64,000 nucleotides of DNA from Linnemannia elongata (Eukaryota; Mortierellomycota; Mortierellomycetes; Mortierellales; Mortierellaceae). Each line of letters begins with the position of its first letter. The stretch's first letter is position 1. This document shows, piece by piece, positions 1 through 12,426 of the stretch. Where the stretch lies: NCBI GenBank assembly GCA_036320915.1, contig JAXBDG010000002.1:558001-622000 (forward strand), read 5' to 3'. Under the pieces are notes generated by a model. It was not told where the DNA came from. It was given only the letters and a program-made list of their open reading frames with translations, and did not search any database. A program made the position numbers and the translations under genes.

Positions 1-1097
1 GGCAACTTGAATCCTCCAGGAAGCAGGATACCCTGATCCTTCGAGAGGTCGGACTTGATATCGATATCGTTCTCGTCAACCTCCTCCTGCTTGACGAGGG
101 ACTTGGGCCGACGTTGGGGGTATACTTTGAGGCTGCGCTTGTAGGTTCCCTTTCTGGCACGGGGAGCCTTGCCGGTTGTGGAGGCGCCACCACGAGGAGT
201 CTTCTTGGTCACCGCAGCAGATCGGGTCTTTTTCTGCTTGATAAGAGTCGACTCGCAGTAGTCCGGGTCTGATTGATCACCACAATCCAACTCGAGTTGT
301 CCATGTTCAACCTCTTCATCCTCGTCACTTTCCGGTGCCGAGAGGGATCCTGACGTCAAAGTGTCCTCTATCATATCGGATTCCTCGTGTGATGGTGACG
401 GTTCTCCTTGTTGTTGCTTATCGCCACCCTCCTGAGAACTCGTAAGAGCTTCTTCGACGGCCGATAACAAGAGCTGCTGAGTTTCCATCGAAAGATTCAA
501 GGGTTCTGCGGAGAGGATCTGGTCGAGCGAGACGTTGAAGAGGTCCGAAGGAGCGGCTGTCTGGCTGACTTGACCGGAGCTGGATCTGTGCTGAGCACTC
601 TTAACCGCCAGCGGGAGAGAGACTTTTTTGGTGTGCTGGACAAACAACGATTGGGGATGGAGACTGTCTGTGGTCTGAGGGCCTTGACCATGGAGACTGC
701 GATAGAAGGGGTTGCGGAAGAAGTCGACCTCCTCGCCAGCAGCAACAGAAGCATCATCGGAGGTCTTGGTATGTTCCTTGGAGACAGTATCAGTCGACGA
801 CGAGAGCGAAGGAAACCAAGGGGAGGAAGGGGGACTGAGCGTGTCGAGGAGCAGAGAGTCGTCGGACTCTTCGGAGGAAGGAGCAGGCGAAGGGTATTCG
901 GCAGCTGAAGGTGCGTCTAGTGAAGAGGAGGAAGAAGACAACTTTGACGCATTGAAGGCAAGGGAGATTGAGAGGGAGAGGGCGGTGTCGATGGACGAGG
1001 CGACGGTAGGGTTGACATCGTCGTAGAAGATGTTTGTGAACTGGTCGCACAGGTTCCTTGTGGAGTCCCTCTTGAGCGTTGGAATGGTGTGTGTCAT
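1..1097 (-). CDS. Ser/acid-rich protein of unknown function, cut by the window edge
   Basis: One frame is open from the ATG at 1097 down to base 1 with no stop, giving at least 365 residues; the C-terminus lies outside the window. The protein begins MTHTIPTLKRD. It is rich in Ser, Pro and acidic residues for about 280 residues, then turns basic (KQKKTRSAAVTKK and GTYKRSLKVYPQRRPK). An acidic, disordered N-terminus followed by a basic patch is common in fungal transcription regulators, whose DNA-binding domain often lies at the C-terminus, here unseen. That function is inference; I recognise no domain. No intron is needed in the visible part. Purine-rich repeats (1130-1250) lie just upstream. 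Confidence 0.7.
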   Translation of the reverse strand, partial: MTHTIPTLKRDSTRNLCDQFTNIFYDDVNPTVASSIDTALSLSISLAFNASKLSSSSSSLDAPSAAEYPSPAPSSEESDDSLLLDTLSPPSSPWFPSLSSSTDTVSKEHTKTSDDASVAAGEEVDFFRNPFYRSLHGQGPQTTDSLHPQSLFVQHTKKVSLPLAVKSAQHRSSSGQVSQTAAPSDLFNVSLDQILSAEPLNLSMETQQLLLSAVEEALTSSQEGGDKQQQGEPSPSHEESDMIEDTLTSGSLSAPESDEDEEVEHGQLELDCGDQSDPDYCESTLIKQKKTRSAAVTKKTPRGGASTTGKAPRARKGTYKRSLKVYPQRRPKSLVKQEEVDENDIDIKSDLSKDQGILLPGGFKL

Positions 1098-2686
1098 TGT
1101 GTGCTATCTTTTGTTATTGTTTTGGTCAAAGTGAGAGTGGGGAGTGAAGAGTAGTTGAGAGTAGTTGAGAGTAGGGAACAGAGAATGAAGAAGAGAAGAG
1201 AAGAAGAAAGAAGAGTTGAAGGAGGAGACAGAAGAAATAGAAAACAAAAAAGAGGCTCTCAGATCACACCCAGACACCGTCGATTGACTTGACAATGATT
1301 GCCATTTATGGATCTCAAGCCACATCTAACGCCGCACTCTTGTCCATCCAAAATAAAAACAAAACAAACAATAATGACAATAATGCACACACACACTTGA
1401 CATGATATGGGCAAAACGTAATCATTTGAATTGACGAATCAGATTCATTCGAACGGTGAGCAAAAGGAGAAAGAAAAAGAGATGAAAAAAGGACAGGAGT
1501 CAAAGCAAACGAGGTTCTTTTTTTTTTTTTTTTTGTCATTTGTACTGTGGCATATACAGAGTGAGCCCAAGGGAAAACAGCAAAGTCAAACCACGTTGTC
1601 CCACACACGCACCTCATGCATCAATCGATCGAAAACAGTGCATCATCACTTTTGCCTAAGCACCGTTCTCCCTAGCTTGGCCAAATGACCGTTCTCACTC
1701 CCAGAGCAGGGCACGGAAAAGGGGCGAGCTGAACACTTGATTTGGACACATTCAACAGGGAGACAATTGAAAAAAAAAGAGGCGCGCCTCTTTCTTTACT
1801 ATCCTTCTCTGGCCATTTCGTTAGTATTATCTCTCTTATGAATACCTTCCAACATACCCATGAACCTCATACCAAATGAAACAAGAAAAAGGGAGGAATA
1901 GTAAGAGTCAATGGCAGTTTATCAATTGAAGAACAACAACAGGGGTGCCATTCCTTGGCACGAAACATGGAATTGATGGCAATAACGGTCCAATTCGTCG
2001 CTCCGTCCGTGCGGGCATTTTCCAACAAGAAACAATACAGGGGAAAGGTTGGTTATGCATGAGTGAAAGGAAAAGAGTATTTACTTGCCGAGTGAGAGTA
2101 AAAAAAAAGAGAAAATGCAAAGAGAATCCCATCCGCCCACAAGAGAAACCGCCGATGTGTTTATGTCCTTGTTCGGCCGCGCAAAGGTTAGTCAAGTTGA
2201 GAGATAGTCGATGGAAGGACGCTTTAAGGCCCAGCAGCTGATCCCGGTATTGTTCTTGCAACCAGGCAAACAGGCTCAATCAGTTCATCATTTTTTTTGT
2301 GGAAGAGCTTGGCAACCTCGAGTTCTTCTGGCCATTGAATCGCCATCCAACGAAACCTTGGCCTAACCCTTAGTTACCGCGGTCTTGTACATGCCCAAGG
2401 TTAGGCAATGGTATCCTGCTCTCAAGTAAATGAGTTCCAGTGTGATGAGAACCCGATGTGCAGTGGTGATAGGAAAGATGAACGGCGAATGTGACATACT
2501 TAACTACAAAGGGTAAGGAAGGCGGACACAGCATAACACGCCATTTTAGCAACGACAACTTTCTCTTCTAAAGCGAAACCTTGTAGCAAAGTATTGCAGC
2601 AGTCCCCTTTCCTTGAGAACATTATCATTGTGTACTTGTAATACTATTTTTTATTATTATGAACTACTCATTGTCGTTGCTGTTGT
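1098..2686. other. Intergenic region, no supported gene
   Basis: Separates the starts of one minus-strand gene and the end of the next. It holds purine-rich repeats at 1130-1250 and a 17-base T run at 1518-1534. The longest open frame (1908-2279, minus) has no recognisable domain or biased codon use, so I do not call it. Confidence 0.6.
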
Positions 2687-4858
2687 TTACTCAACGAGGC
2701 TTGAGTGGTAATGCGAAGAATGAATAGGATGATTAGAATCATGGCTCCTATAAGACTTCATACTCTCGAGTCCACAATCACTGTTGACCCGCCGGATAGA
2801 CGACCGCGCCGAGGACGACGACACGGCACTAGATGTCGTCCGCTCATGCCGCCGATACCGTCTCTCTGCCGCCCGCGAAGTAGACGGCGAGCCCACCACT
2901 GCTGCCACTGCTGCCGCGGCAGTTGTTCCTGTCACCCTAGTAGCCGCACCAACATCGCCCGTTGACCATTCGATTCCCAAATCGCCATCGGGTCCCAAAG
3001 TCCTTGACAGATGCTGTGATCGCTCGTCATCGTCGTAAAACTCGGAGAACATAAAGTTGGACTGAACATGGTCTCGGAACCGGCGTAGGGTCGATAGGAC
3101 GACTGCCAACAAATTGGTGTCGTGCGCTGTCGATGTAGATGTTCCTGTAGATCGTGAGAGCACGCGGCGGTTCCTGAGGTATGTGTCTGCATCCACGGCT
3201 ATAGTTGGTGCGAAATCGATTTGCATAGGGTCACGATGGTGAGGGTTTGCCCGTTTCCTGGTTTGGAGTCGCTTCAAGGTCGCCACCGAGGCTGCCGCCA
3301 TGTTTTGTTTGACTTGATCTAAGCTTGCCTGACTCTCTGCCGTATTCACAGCCTCGTCGGATGGTGAAGCAACGTCTTGCTGCTGATCAACTTTGGTAGA
3401 TGTCGATGTCCTAGACTCTACTGACATGGGCTCATCGTGTGAGAGGTGCTGCGCCCAGGCTTTGATCGGACTCTGATTTTTTTAACAAGTTGTGTGTAGA
3501 AAATTGAGGACAAGGAAAATAAAATGGTATCAGAAAGACAGCAATGAAGCAACTCAATTACACAACATTTTCACACACATAGTTAAAAATAAATACGAGG
3601 AGGTCATAGTGTGCGCAATTTCATCGTTGTACTGCATGGCATGTTTTAAACAACGTACCACGGCATTATCATTGGCATGCAATTCATACTCCTGTGGCTT
3701 CAAAGTGCGCAGGGCTTGCTCGAAGGCTTGGAGCCAGCCCATCTTGACAGGTACCTCAATCATCTCTGACAGGTCCTCCATCTCAGACTCATAGATGTTG
3801 AAAATAGGCCTCTTGGAGACGACGTGTGGATAGGTGAATGTGGGTCGTGAACTCGTAGACGATGATGGATATCCCTCCAGACTCCTCTGTCGAGACGATT
3901 GAACAAGAGACGAGCGTGTGCTTGTGTGTTGCAAGTCGGCGATATTTTGGATCACAGCCTTGAATTCCGAGGAAGAGATGGGACGGCGGGTGGGGGTCTC
4001 CTTTGGACGACGATATTGCCGGAAAACAGACGAAGTTCTTGAGGAGGAACTCTCCCAACCTCGCTCGGACTCCACATCAGACTCACGGACTGAGGGTGCA
4101 CGCTCAACAAAATTGCCTGACCCATCGTGAAAGGGCATCTGGTTCTGGAACTTTGGTTCAGTCACACCAGAGCCGGCGATGCTGCGAGGACTATTGTTGG
4201 CAAACGACGGACGAGGGATATGACTCAATGAGGTTGTGGATGCGACAAGGGGAGATGATGACGAGGTGTACGAGCGACGAAGGGCAGGGGTGGATAGTAC
4301 ATCGTCATCATCCTCGTGTGACCAGACACCCAAATCCTCGGATTCGCCAAGACTCTCCAGACCATCGCTTGTCAAGTCAGAGAATCCTAGAACACTCGAA
4401 TGCTCGCCGGTAGGAGCTCTGGAGGGTACAGTGGTAGGGTGGTCGACGATGCGGGGGCTAGCGACGATTGAAGGGGGTTCAGCAGCCGAAAATACCTCAT
4501 CGTACTCGTCCGAGGAGATGCCCCTGCTGGTGGTGGTAGCGTTTGAAAAAGAGTTGTGTCTGTGCTGACTGAGAACGAACTGCCATTCGCGCGTGCGTTG
4601 TTGTTGCTGGTCGAGGTATTGCTGTTGTCGCGCTCTGGCGCGAGCGCTGGCAGAGTTACGGATGGAAGTCCATTCGCGATCTGAGGTATTGTCTAGGATG
4701 CCGTCCTCTGCTTGATGGTGATGGTGATGGCTGCTATGGCTGTGATGGTGCTGTGTATGATGGTTGCTGGCCGATGTGTGGACGGTATGGGGGTCTTCCT
4801 CGTCAGAATAGACGGCAGTGTGTCTCTGGTAGGGTGTGCGCTGCTTGTAAGTGGCCAT
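2687..4858 (-). CDS. Ser-rich protein of unknown function
   Basis: Two exons, 4858-3659 and 3472-2687, joined across a 186-bp intron (donor GTACGT, acceptor ATCAG). Lengths of 1200 and 786 nt keep frame and give 661 residues. The start is MATYKQRTPYQRHTAVYSDE. The first 330 residues are disordered: a His/Ser tract near residues 30-50, then acidic and Ser-rich segments. A compact predicted-helical part spans about residues 365-415 (motif GWLQAFEQALRTLKPQEYE, continuing over the junction into SPIKAWAQHLSHDEP). The rest is Arg/Ser-rich and ends in SLVE. I recognise no family. The helical core across the splice junction is the part most likely to be conserved and supports the intron call. Confidence 0.75.
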
Positions 4859-6071
4859 TGTTGGAGCGAATGATGCCTTCTGTGCTTTGAGGTTTCAGGA
4901 GAAGGGGAAAAAGGAGGGGTCCAGAGGAAAGGAATAGTGAAGGTATGTGGGAAGGAAAGGTAAGCGATTGACAATTGAAGGAGAGTGCAAAAATGACTAA
5001 AATGACTGCAGAGTCGGAAGTCAGCGGAGGAGGGTGGATGAGATATGAGTTGAATGGAAGGTGAGTGAGTGGGTGGGTGGGTGATGGAAACGGGTATATC
5101 AAGGAAAGGAGAGGATGAGAGGTCGGAAGGAGGGATGAAAGAAGATAAAGAGGGAGAAAGGGGAAAAGAAGAAAGAAAAAAGAGAAAAGATAGAAACGTG
5201 GTTAGAACAAAACGAACGATTTCTTCTTTGATAACGATGATCCATACGAAGGAACAGCGATAACAAGCTGCAGGAGCAAGTGATTGGGTCTACACTCGCA
5301 TGTCGCCATCGCTCACTTGGAAGTTCCCATTGTTACAGTCCCTACGCCCAACTTCTCCCAGTTAACCCTCCCACTCCCTCTCACACCCATTGCGGTGGTA
5401 CTCCAGAAATAACCTTTTGCTGGCAGGTGAGGTCAGGATGTGAGGTGAACTGAATCTGAGTTGCACTCTTTCATATCAAATTGCAATCACATCTTTTTGG
5501 ACAGACGGGAGAAGCGAAAAGGGGACGAAAGGTGGTGGTGCTACCCCGACAGACAAAATGGTGCGATTCCATAGAATTAGACTGCTGCTGCTGCATCATC
5601 CCCAAATCATATCTCACTCTCTCTTTCTCATCTCGATTCTCAAAGTGCACTTGTCCCCTTTTTTCCTTCAAATTGTGGTTGTTGTTTTTTTTGCTATTAT
5701 TCTCTCTGGGTGTAATTTGATTATCAATACAATGGAGAAAGATATCATTGCGAAAAGGGGAGATGGATACGAGAATGAGGAGAGAATGAGAGAGTAAATG
5801 GGCTTGGGTTCTTTGTGTTTGGGTGTGGATGTCCATCCCCGTTCGACACCTGCTCTCTTCCCTCCTTCCCAGCACCAACAAATAAACACACATCGCCATT
5901 CCGCCGCATGACCCTACTCAATAAACACACATACCCTGTGTCTTGTACTTCCTAAATAGTTTCTTTTTTCGCGTCAGCGTTCTTTGTTGGGTTTGACTTG
6001 GGCACAGTGCCCTCTTCTTCTCTCGCTCCAGTCCTCTTCTGTCTACTACCCCAAACAATAATGTGTTTGCT

Positions 6072-6073
<2 letters not shown>

Positions 6074-6103
<30 letters not shown>
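6074..6103. repeat. Poly-A run, 30 bases
   Basis: Uninterrupted A tract; length is likely variable and error-prone in assembly. Confidence 0.9.
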
Positions 6104-6105
<2 letters not shown>

Positions 6106-6420
6106 AAGGTGTGATTGAGAAGAACGACTGTTCTCCCTTTTGAGTATCCTTTCTCTCTTTCCCAAAGCAATACACGATGGGAAAAAAAGACGACAAAGAT
6201 ACCCAGTAACCAGTTGAAACGAGAACACTTTCAAGGGGATGATGTATGAGAGAGATTGTCAGAAGAAGACACCATTTGTGAGTCTACGTGTATCATTATC
6301 CAATGCGACAGATAGATAGAGATCGGCCCGATCCTGTTTTTTCATACTTTGTCAGAACGCATACCAACTGCTTGGACAACGGACAGAGAAAGACAAGTAC
6401 CACTTAGCAGAGAGGCAAAG

Positions 6421-6427
6421 AGAGTGA

Positions 6428-6466
<39 letters not shown>

Positions 6467-6474
6467 AGAGAGAG
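6421..6474. repeat. GA/GTGA microsatellite with G run
   Basis: Alternating GA units, with a seven-base G run near 6460, then further GA. Confidence 0.85.
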
Positions 6475-7017
6475 GGAACGAAGAGGAAAGTTCGAGTCAC
6501 GCACTGCAAGACCGAGAAAAAGTTTAAAAGACGATGAATGAATGGAGAAGAGAGAAAAGAGAGGAAGGAGAGATGGTGAATTCAATGGGGCGAGTAAGCT
6601 GCAGGGATGTGTCAGAACGAGGAGGGAAAGGGAACAATAAGACAATAAGAAGAAGAGACGAAAAGGAGTCCAAAGAGCATAGAAGAAAGGAAAACTGTTT
6701 CGAGGGGTCCACAGAAGCAATGTAAAAAAAAAAAAAAAAAAAAAAAGGCGAGTCACACACACCGCGCTCGTTACATACCGTACTGTCGCACTCGCCCACT
6801 CTATTTCTTCAATCTTGCAATGACCTCAGTGTACGCGCACAGAGTCATCATTCAGTTTTAGGCGGTTCTATCGTCCTGTCTCCTTCCCTTTAAGAAACCC
6901 TTTTGTATGGCATAAAAGTACACAATTTCAGTAGGCCAGTCTGCATGTCGTTTATTAGATCCATGCTGCTGTTCGCAAAAAAAGGCAATATACATTAAAG
7001 TGTCGAGTATCCAACAT

Positions 7018-8331
7018 TTAAGCCCTGGGGTTCTCCTCGACCTCAGGCTCGATCAAACCCTCCTTCAACAACAGCTTCTCGAGCTCGCCAGACTGGTGCA
7101 TGTTCAACATGATATCGCAGCCTCCAACAAACTCGCCGTTAATGTAGACCTGGGGAATAGTAGGCCACGATCTATTTATCATCCATTATAATGAAACAAG
7201 ATGGTCAATTGAGAATGCACGAGGATCAAGTTTGTGAGCGCAGGATAGAAGCCAATTGTACGGGGAAAACACTTACGAGTACTCCTTGATTCCGCTGCGG
7301 AGCTCCTCGTCAGCCAAGATGTTGAAGCTCTTCAAAGCACTATCCAATTCGACACCTACAATTAGATTGAAAGTCAATAAGGCAAGTTAATATCGACGTC
7401 CACTATTGACCAATGCATCCTGTGGCATGTTAGTCAAAACAAGCTCGTCCAGATCCTGATACACAGGAGTCCATAGTAATCAAGGTGCAGGAGGTCAATG
7501 TCCAGTGTAATAAATGTCCATATTTCATTCAGCTCCATCCTCCTTCCGCTGCTGCTGATAGTGATGATGATAGCCAATTGTTCTCTGTCGTCTCTTTACT
7601 AACTCCCAATGTCATGTCTTTAGTGCGTACCCTGAGCATCAAGGATCTGCATGACAGCGCGACTGAATCCGCACTATTTCCATTCAAACACAAAAGAACA
7701 ACAATCGTTAGCTTGGCTGGATGATCCATCCTCATAGGAACAAGTAGTTGTACAAGATATCCCGATCTTTTACCTGAGGAGCATGAGGAGTTCCCTTCAT
7801 GAAGACAACGAGCTTGTTCTGGGTAATGGCCTATACAAAACAGAAAACGCGAGAAACATATAAAGAAAAGGTTAAACGGAGAGTTGCGGTTTCAACATGT
7901 AAACCCACAGTGAACCAAAAATTCTCTGCAGATTAGTCATCTATGCTAAAATTCGCAATGAAATTAATACTGCGCGGCAAACAACGAACGCAACAAGGGA
8001 GTAGAATGATTGATCAGGTGTGGTGGGTGGGTGGAGGATAACATACATCCTCGATGGTCTTCTTGGTCGAGTCGGACAAGTGGCGGACGGCAAAGGAGGT
8101 GGCAGGGAGGGCAGCGCGACGGGTCAGGATGTGGCTGCTGGGTCTCAGGGCCTGTTGAGATATGTTGTTCGGAGGTACAAAGAGCAAGAAGACAATAGAG
8201 GGGAAATGGTCGTCAGTCAGAGTACTTTTCCATGAAACTAAAAATGAAGAGCAACCTAAGGTGATTATTTATGTCCGCTGCATGGGCAGAGTGTTGTGTA
8301 CCAAGGAAGAAGCAGAGCGGAGAAAGTTCAT
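7018..8331 (-). CDS. GRX5: Monothiol glutaredoxin, mitochondrial (GRX5/GLRX5)
   Basis: Grx5 proteins bind a [2Fe-2S] cluster with glutathione and pass it on in mitochondrial iron-sulfur assembly. Six exons: 8331-8302, 8151-8047, 7830-7774, 7673-7631, 7355-7277 and 7171-7018. They total 468 nt, 155 residues, a normal size for the family. The first exon encodes [10 protein letters not shown], followed by an Arg-rich stretch, as expected for a mitochondrial presequence. The thioredoxin-fold part has [10 protein letters not shown], the monothiol active site CGFS at residues 65-68, the [19 protein letters not shown] glutathione-binding region and a family-typical C-terminus. One intron falls exactly before the active-site Cys codon. 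It is divergent from RRP42 with 279 bp between start codons, so the two may share a promoter region. Family assignment is secure; location is inferred from the leader. Confidence 0.95.
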
Positions 8332-8610
8332 TGTGAATGGAAGATGTGTGCTGATGGAAAGGAAGAGGGAAAGAGAGTGAGTGGTCGGAAATGTAAAAAT
8401 TGAGAAAAGGTGGAAACTTGATCCCGAGCTGAAGACACTCAACGGTTCACACAGTCACTCACTACAATGAGCCAAAACCTGATTGTTCGCCCTGGACAAC
8501 AACCCAAGCCACATTTCACACTCTGCTTTTCTTTTTTTTTTCCCTCTCAGCTTTCCCATGCACTACCTCTCAACTACCACTCAGACACACCAAACAACAA
8601 GACAGCAGCC

Positions 8611-9856
8611 ATGCCCAGCTTAATCTCGCCCGCAGAGCGCGACTACATCCTCAAAGGAATCGAATGCAACATCAGAGCCGACGGACGTCAAAGACCAGAC
8701 TACCGTGAGGTCATCCTCGAGACCGGCGTTATCTCCCAGACCAGCGGCTCTGCTCGTGTCCGCCTTGCAGGAGGCACCGATGTTCTCGTCAGTGTCAAGG
8801 CTGATATTGGACCCGTCCTGGTCGACCCCGAGACTGGCGAGGGTGCTGACAAAGGACAGATCATCTGCAACGTGGAATGGTACATTAATCGCTTCCTATA
8901 GTTCAGAGGACCTCATTTTTCGCGCGTTCTTGTTGCGTCTGTTTGGAAACCATGGATCAGGCTTTACATTTGGATCTAACAACGTTTTTAAATCATCTTA
9001 AACAAAAAATAGTGCTCCAAGTGCTTCGCAGCAGTTTGAAGGACGAGGCGCTGACGAACTCAACAACGAACTCACACAAATGATGACCCGCTTCCTTTCC
9101 CATAACACCACCACTTTATCCACACCATCATCCACAACATCATCATCAACGGCAGCATCAAATAACAACGGAGCAGGAGGAATCAACCTGTCGAAACTCT
9201 GCATCATCCCTGGCGAACAATGCTGGATCCTATATGTCGACGCGCTGGTTCTGGATTACGGCGGAAACTTGGTCGATGCTGTCTTTATGGGCACCCGTGC
9301 CGCTATTTTTGATACCAGGATTCCCAAGACTGAGGTCCAGGATTTGGGCGATGGGAACTTTGACTTTGAGGTTCTGGATGATGCCGAGGATACTGAGGTT
9401 GTTGAGGGGCGGGAAGATATGCCCATTTGCGTCACTTTGAACAAGGTATCATGTCGCTCTAGGAAACGATTTGGCCATTCTTTTCTTTCTCCCCGTTCGA
9501 CTCTCTTGCAAACCAGAAAATGAATACTAACTTTTTATCTACTTAATATTGCTTAAACGTATGAAATACAGATTGGCGCTCGTCATATTGTGGATGCATC
9601 GCCATTGGAAGAGCTGTGCACAGAGGCTAAGCTGGTGGTGGCTGTCAACCGTTCAGGAGAGCTCTGTGGATTGCAAAAGGGTCAGGATGGTGGCATCGAG
9701 CCCAGTCTGTTGTTGGAGATGATCCAGTTTGGAAAGACTCTGGGGCAAACCTTGATTAAGCAACTGGACGCAAAGATCAAGGCTGAGGCTGAGGCAGATA
9801 TGATCAAGAGACAGAATGGTCAACCTGTGGTCAAGTTGGGTTTCTTTGCTCAGTAG
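8611..9856 (+). CDS. RRP42: Exosome complex core subunit RRP42 (RNase PH-like)
   Basis: Rrp42 is one of six RNase PH-fold subunits forming the barrel of the eukaryotic RNA exosome, which handles 3'-5' RNA processing and decay in nucleus and cytoplasm; in fungi the barrel is catalytically inactive. Exons 8611-8879, 9013-9445 and 9572-9856 sum to 987 nt, 328 residues. Diagnostic stretches are the N-terminus MPSLISPAERDYILKGIE, IRADGRQRPDYR, GSARVRLAGGTDVLVSVKAD, the first junction restoring NVECAPSA, then FEGRGADEL, and ALVLDYGGNLVDAVFMGTRA. A Ser/Thr/Asn-rich insert lies between the domain halves. I chose the ATG at 8611 because the family N-terminus begins there; an in-frame ATG at 8467 would add 48 unconserved residues. 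Confidence 0.95.
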
Positions 9857-10505
9857 ACGCGAAGTCTCTCATGTCTTTGTGCACAGAGATCATAATAATA
9901 AAATATCATCAAAAAGAATAGTATGACGTTGAAGATGGTATGTTTCTGGTATTCTCTAACGATGAAGGTCAGTTAGAGATGATTCTTATTTGGCTAGAAC
10001 TAAGCGGTGTTCAGGGGTCGTAAACACTACCTGGCAACAGAAAATGAAAGAAAAAAAAAAGAAAAAAGAAAAAGGACATGAGAAAAAGAAAAAAAAAGAA
10101 AAGAAAAAAAAAGAAAAAAGAAGAAAAAAAAAAAAAGCCAGGGTTAGATGCTCCTGGCAGGCCTCGTTCCCCGATTACCCTCGTCAAGTGTCATCGTTCA
10201 CCCGCGTACCCTCCTACTAATGTACTCAGAAGAGATAAAAAAAAAAAAGAAACCCGTGTCGTTTTGGAAATCGATGTTGTACAGAGAAAGCAAACTTCCC
10301 GCGTAAAAGTAGATTAAAAAAACGTAGTAATTTGTACAAGAAACCATAAAAAAAGAAAGGAAAAGAAGGAAAAGAAGGAAAGATAGTGGAAACTGAGAGA
10401 AGAAAAATGAAAAGAGTAAGAGAGAGTCATTGATATGAAGTGACAGAAACAAAAAATGAAAAAGAAAAAGATAGACAAAGCTGGCCCAACACGGATGATC
10501 GTGCT
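9857..10505. other. Convergent intergenic region, A-rich
   Basis: Lies between the 3' ends of RRP42 and DHH1. AATAAAA-like signals sit near 9893. A long purine tract of A runs broken by single G (about 10043-10136) dominates. No gene seen. Confidence 0.7.
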
Positions 10506-12278
10506 TTAACGGCGCTGGTATTGTTGGGCTCGCTGTTGGTGATGCTGCTGGAATTGTTGGTGGTTGGGGTGCATCTGATGCTGAGGATAGTGTTGCTGAG
10601 GCAACATTTGCTGCTGATACTGCTGCTGGTGCATCTGCTGCTGTAATTGCTGCTTCTGGTGCAGCAGGCGCTGTTGTTCCTGATGGTCATTCTGCTGTTG
10701 ATCGTCCAGGGCAGAGGGGGCGACGTAGAGGCGCGTGTCGATAACGGGAGGGATGGCTTGGATCTCTGTACCGAGTTCCTGCTCGATCTTGTATAGATTG
10801 AAGCGATCCTCATAGGTGATCAGATTGATGGCAAGACCCAAGTGACCAAAACGTCCACTACGACCGATACGATGAAGGTATGTCTCGGCGTTCTTGGGGA
10901 AATCAAAGTTGATGACGACGTTGACGGCCTGGATATCAATACCACGGGTCAGAAGATCTGAGCAGACCAAGTTGCGGCAGACCCCGTTCCTGAAATCGTG
11001 GAAAACGCGGTTACGGTGTGACTGGAGCATCTTTGCGTGTGAGTAGAAGCAAGAGTATCCGAGCTCGGTGATCTTTTTGGCCAACAGTTCCACGCGGTTT
11101 GTCGAGTTGCAGAAGATAATAGACTGGTTGATTTGAAGCTATTCGCGTAGAGAGAAGTTTGAAGAGGGAATGGTTAGCCAAGTGTATAAACTCATATGAC
11201 TATTGCCTCAATAGTTTGGGTCAATATATATATGGTCATTACGAAACGCTGATCATACCTTGGAGAAAAGTGTGTTAAGGCAGTGCACTTTCTGGCGCTC
11301 CTCGACGAAGGCGTAGTACTGCGTAACACCGCGAAGGGTCAGCTCGTCCATCAGGTTGATCTCGTAAGGCTTGACCATGTGCTTGTCCTAGTAGCAGAGA
11401 ATATAAAACATTTTAAAACCAAAACGTTAGACCTTTATTCTCACCACATCAGGTTGTGCCTCGCTTCCACAACTCACTGAGAACTTCAACGAAAAAACTT
11501 GACATACCTTAAAGGTCTTGACGATCATAGGGAAGGTGGCACTGTACAACATGACCTGTCGTTCCTTGGGGAAATAGGTGAGCAACTGCTCGACAATGGG
11601 TGTGAACTCGGGGCTGAGAAGCTTATCGGCCTCGTCCATGACAAAGGTCGTGCATTCGCTAAAGTTGGCGACGCCTTTTCCTGCGAGGTCGAGGATACGT
11701 CCGGGGGTTCCGACAATGATGTGAACAGTTTCGCCGAGACGCATGATATCGTCTTTGAGTGTGGTGCCTCCGGTTGTGACCATGACCTGGACGCCCATGT
11801 GTTTACCGAGGGTCTTACAGACCTGAGCTGTTTGGAGAGCCAGCTCACGAGTTGGTACGAGGAGGAGAGCCTGGACGGTGTTCTTTTTGACATTGACCTT
11901 TTCGAGGGTGGGGATAAGGAAGGCGGCGGTCTTTCCTGTGCCGTTTTTGGCTCTGGCAAGGATATCTCGGCCTGCAAGGGCAATGGGTATGGACTCTTCC
12001 TGGATAGGGGATGGACGTTCAAATCCAGCCTCAAAGATGCCCATCAAGAGCTCGCGCTTGAGAAAGTAGTCTTCGAACTCGTTGCCCTTGGTAGCTGTGA
12101 CATCCTACAAATCCCATTTGAAGTGTGCACCATGTTAGTCTTTTTTTATCACCAGATGTGGTATGTATTGCAACAGCGGTGGTTGTTATTGTTGTTTACC
12201 TCGGTCTGGGGGCGAGTATCCTTTGTTGGGAGGTTCAGCTGCTTCTTCCAGCTGTCATTGTCGTGCCTATATTGAGGG

Positions 12279-12315
<37 letters not shown>

Positions 12316-12426
12316 TGTGTGTGTGTGTGTGTGAGGAGTGAGGTCGTCAAGGGTGCAATATAGATAGAAAGCAATAAGCAAAAGAGAAGACACTTACGCC
12401 AGTTGCTGTTGCTGGTTGGCGGCCAT
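10506..12426 (-). CDS. DHH1: DEAD-box RNA helicase DHH1/DDX6, P-body mRNA decay factor
   Basis: Dhh1 is a cytoplasmic DEAD-box ATPase that represses translation and promotes decapping. Exons 12426-12398, 12266-12200, 12104-11508, 11387-11259 and 11138-10506 total 1455 nt, 484 residues. Visible motifs in order: the short N-terminus leading to [14 protein letters not shown] motif [13 protein letters not shown], motif [18 protein letters not shown], motif II in [13 protein letters not shown] in motif [16 protein letters not shown], and motif [19 protein letters not shown] and [13 protein letters not shown] are typical of this subfamily rather than of other DEAD-box proteins. The last 85 residues are Gln/His-rich, a prion-like tail that fungal Dhh1 proteins use in condensate formation. 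The first intron holds a GA/GT microsatellite. Divergent from the GDSL esterase (628 bp between starts). Confidence 0.97.
12282..12333. repeat. Compound microsatellite (GA)n(GT)n in DHH1 intron 1
   Basis: GA units run directly into GT units on the plus strand and fill much of the 131-bp first intron of DHH1. Confidence 0.9.

Larger units (their letters stand above)
4859..7017. other. Intergenic, rich in simple repeats
   Basis: About 2.2 kb between the 5' end of the 2687-4858 gene and the 3' end of GRX5. It contains strongly purine-rich stretches (5100-5200), a 30-base A run (6074-6103), a GA microsatellite (about 6421-6474) and a 23-base A run (6724-6746). Open frames here are products of these runs; no gene supported. 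Confidence 0.6.

Noticed and set aside
1908..2279. 123-residue minus-strand open frame
   Set aside because: No domain, no supporting splice structure, composition like random translation of AT-rich DNA.
8467..8610. In-frame upstream ATG extending RRP42
   Set aside because: The added 48 residues are low complexity, and conserved family sequence starts at the ATG at 8611.
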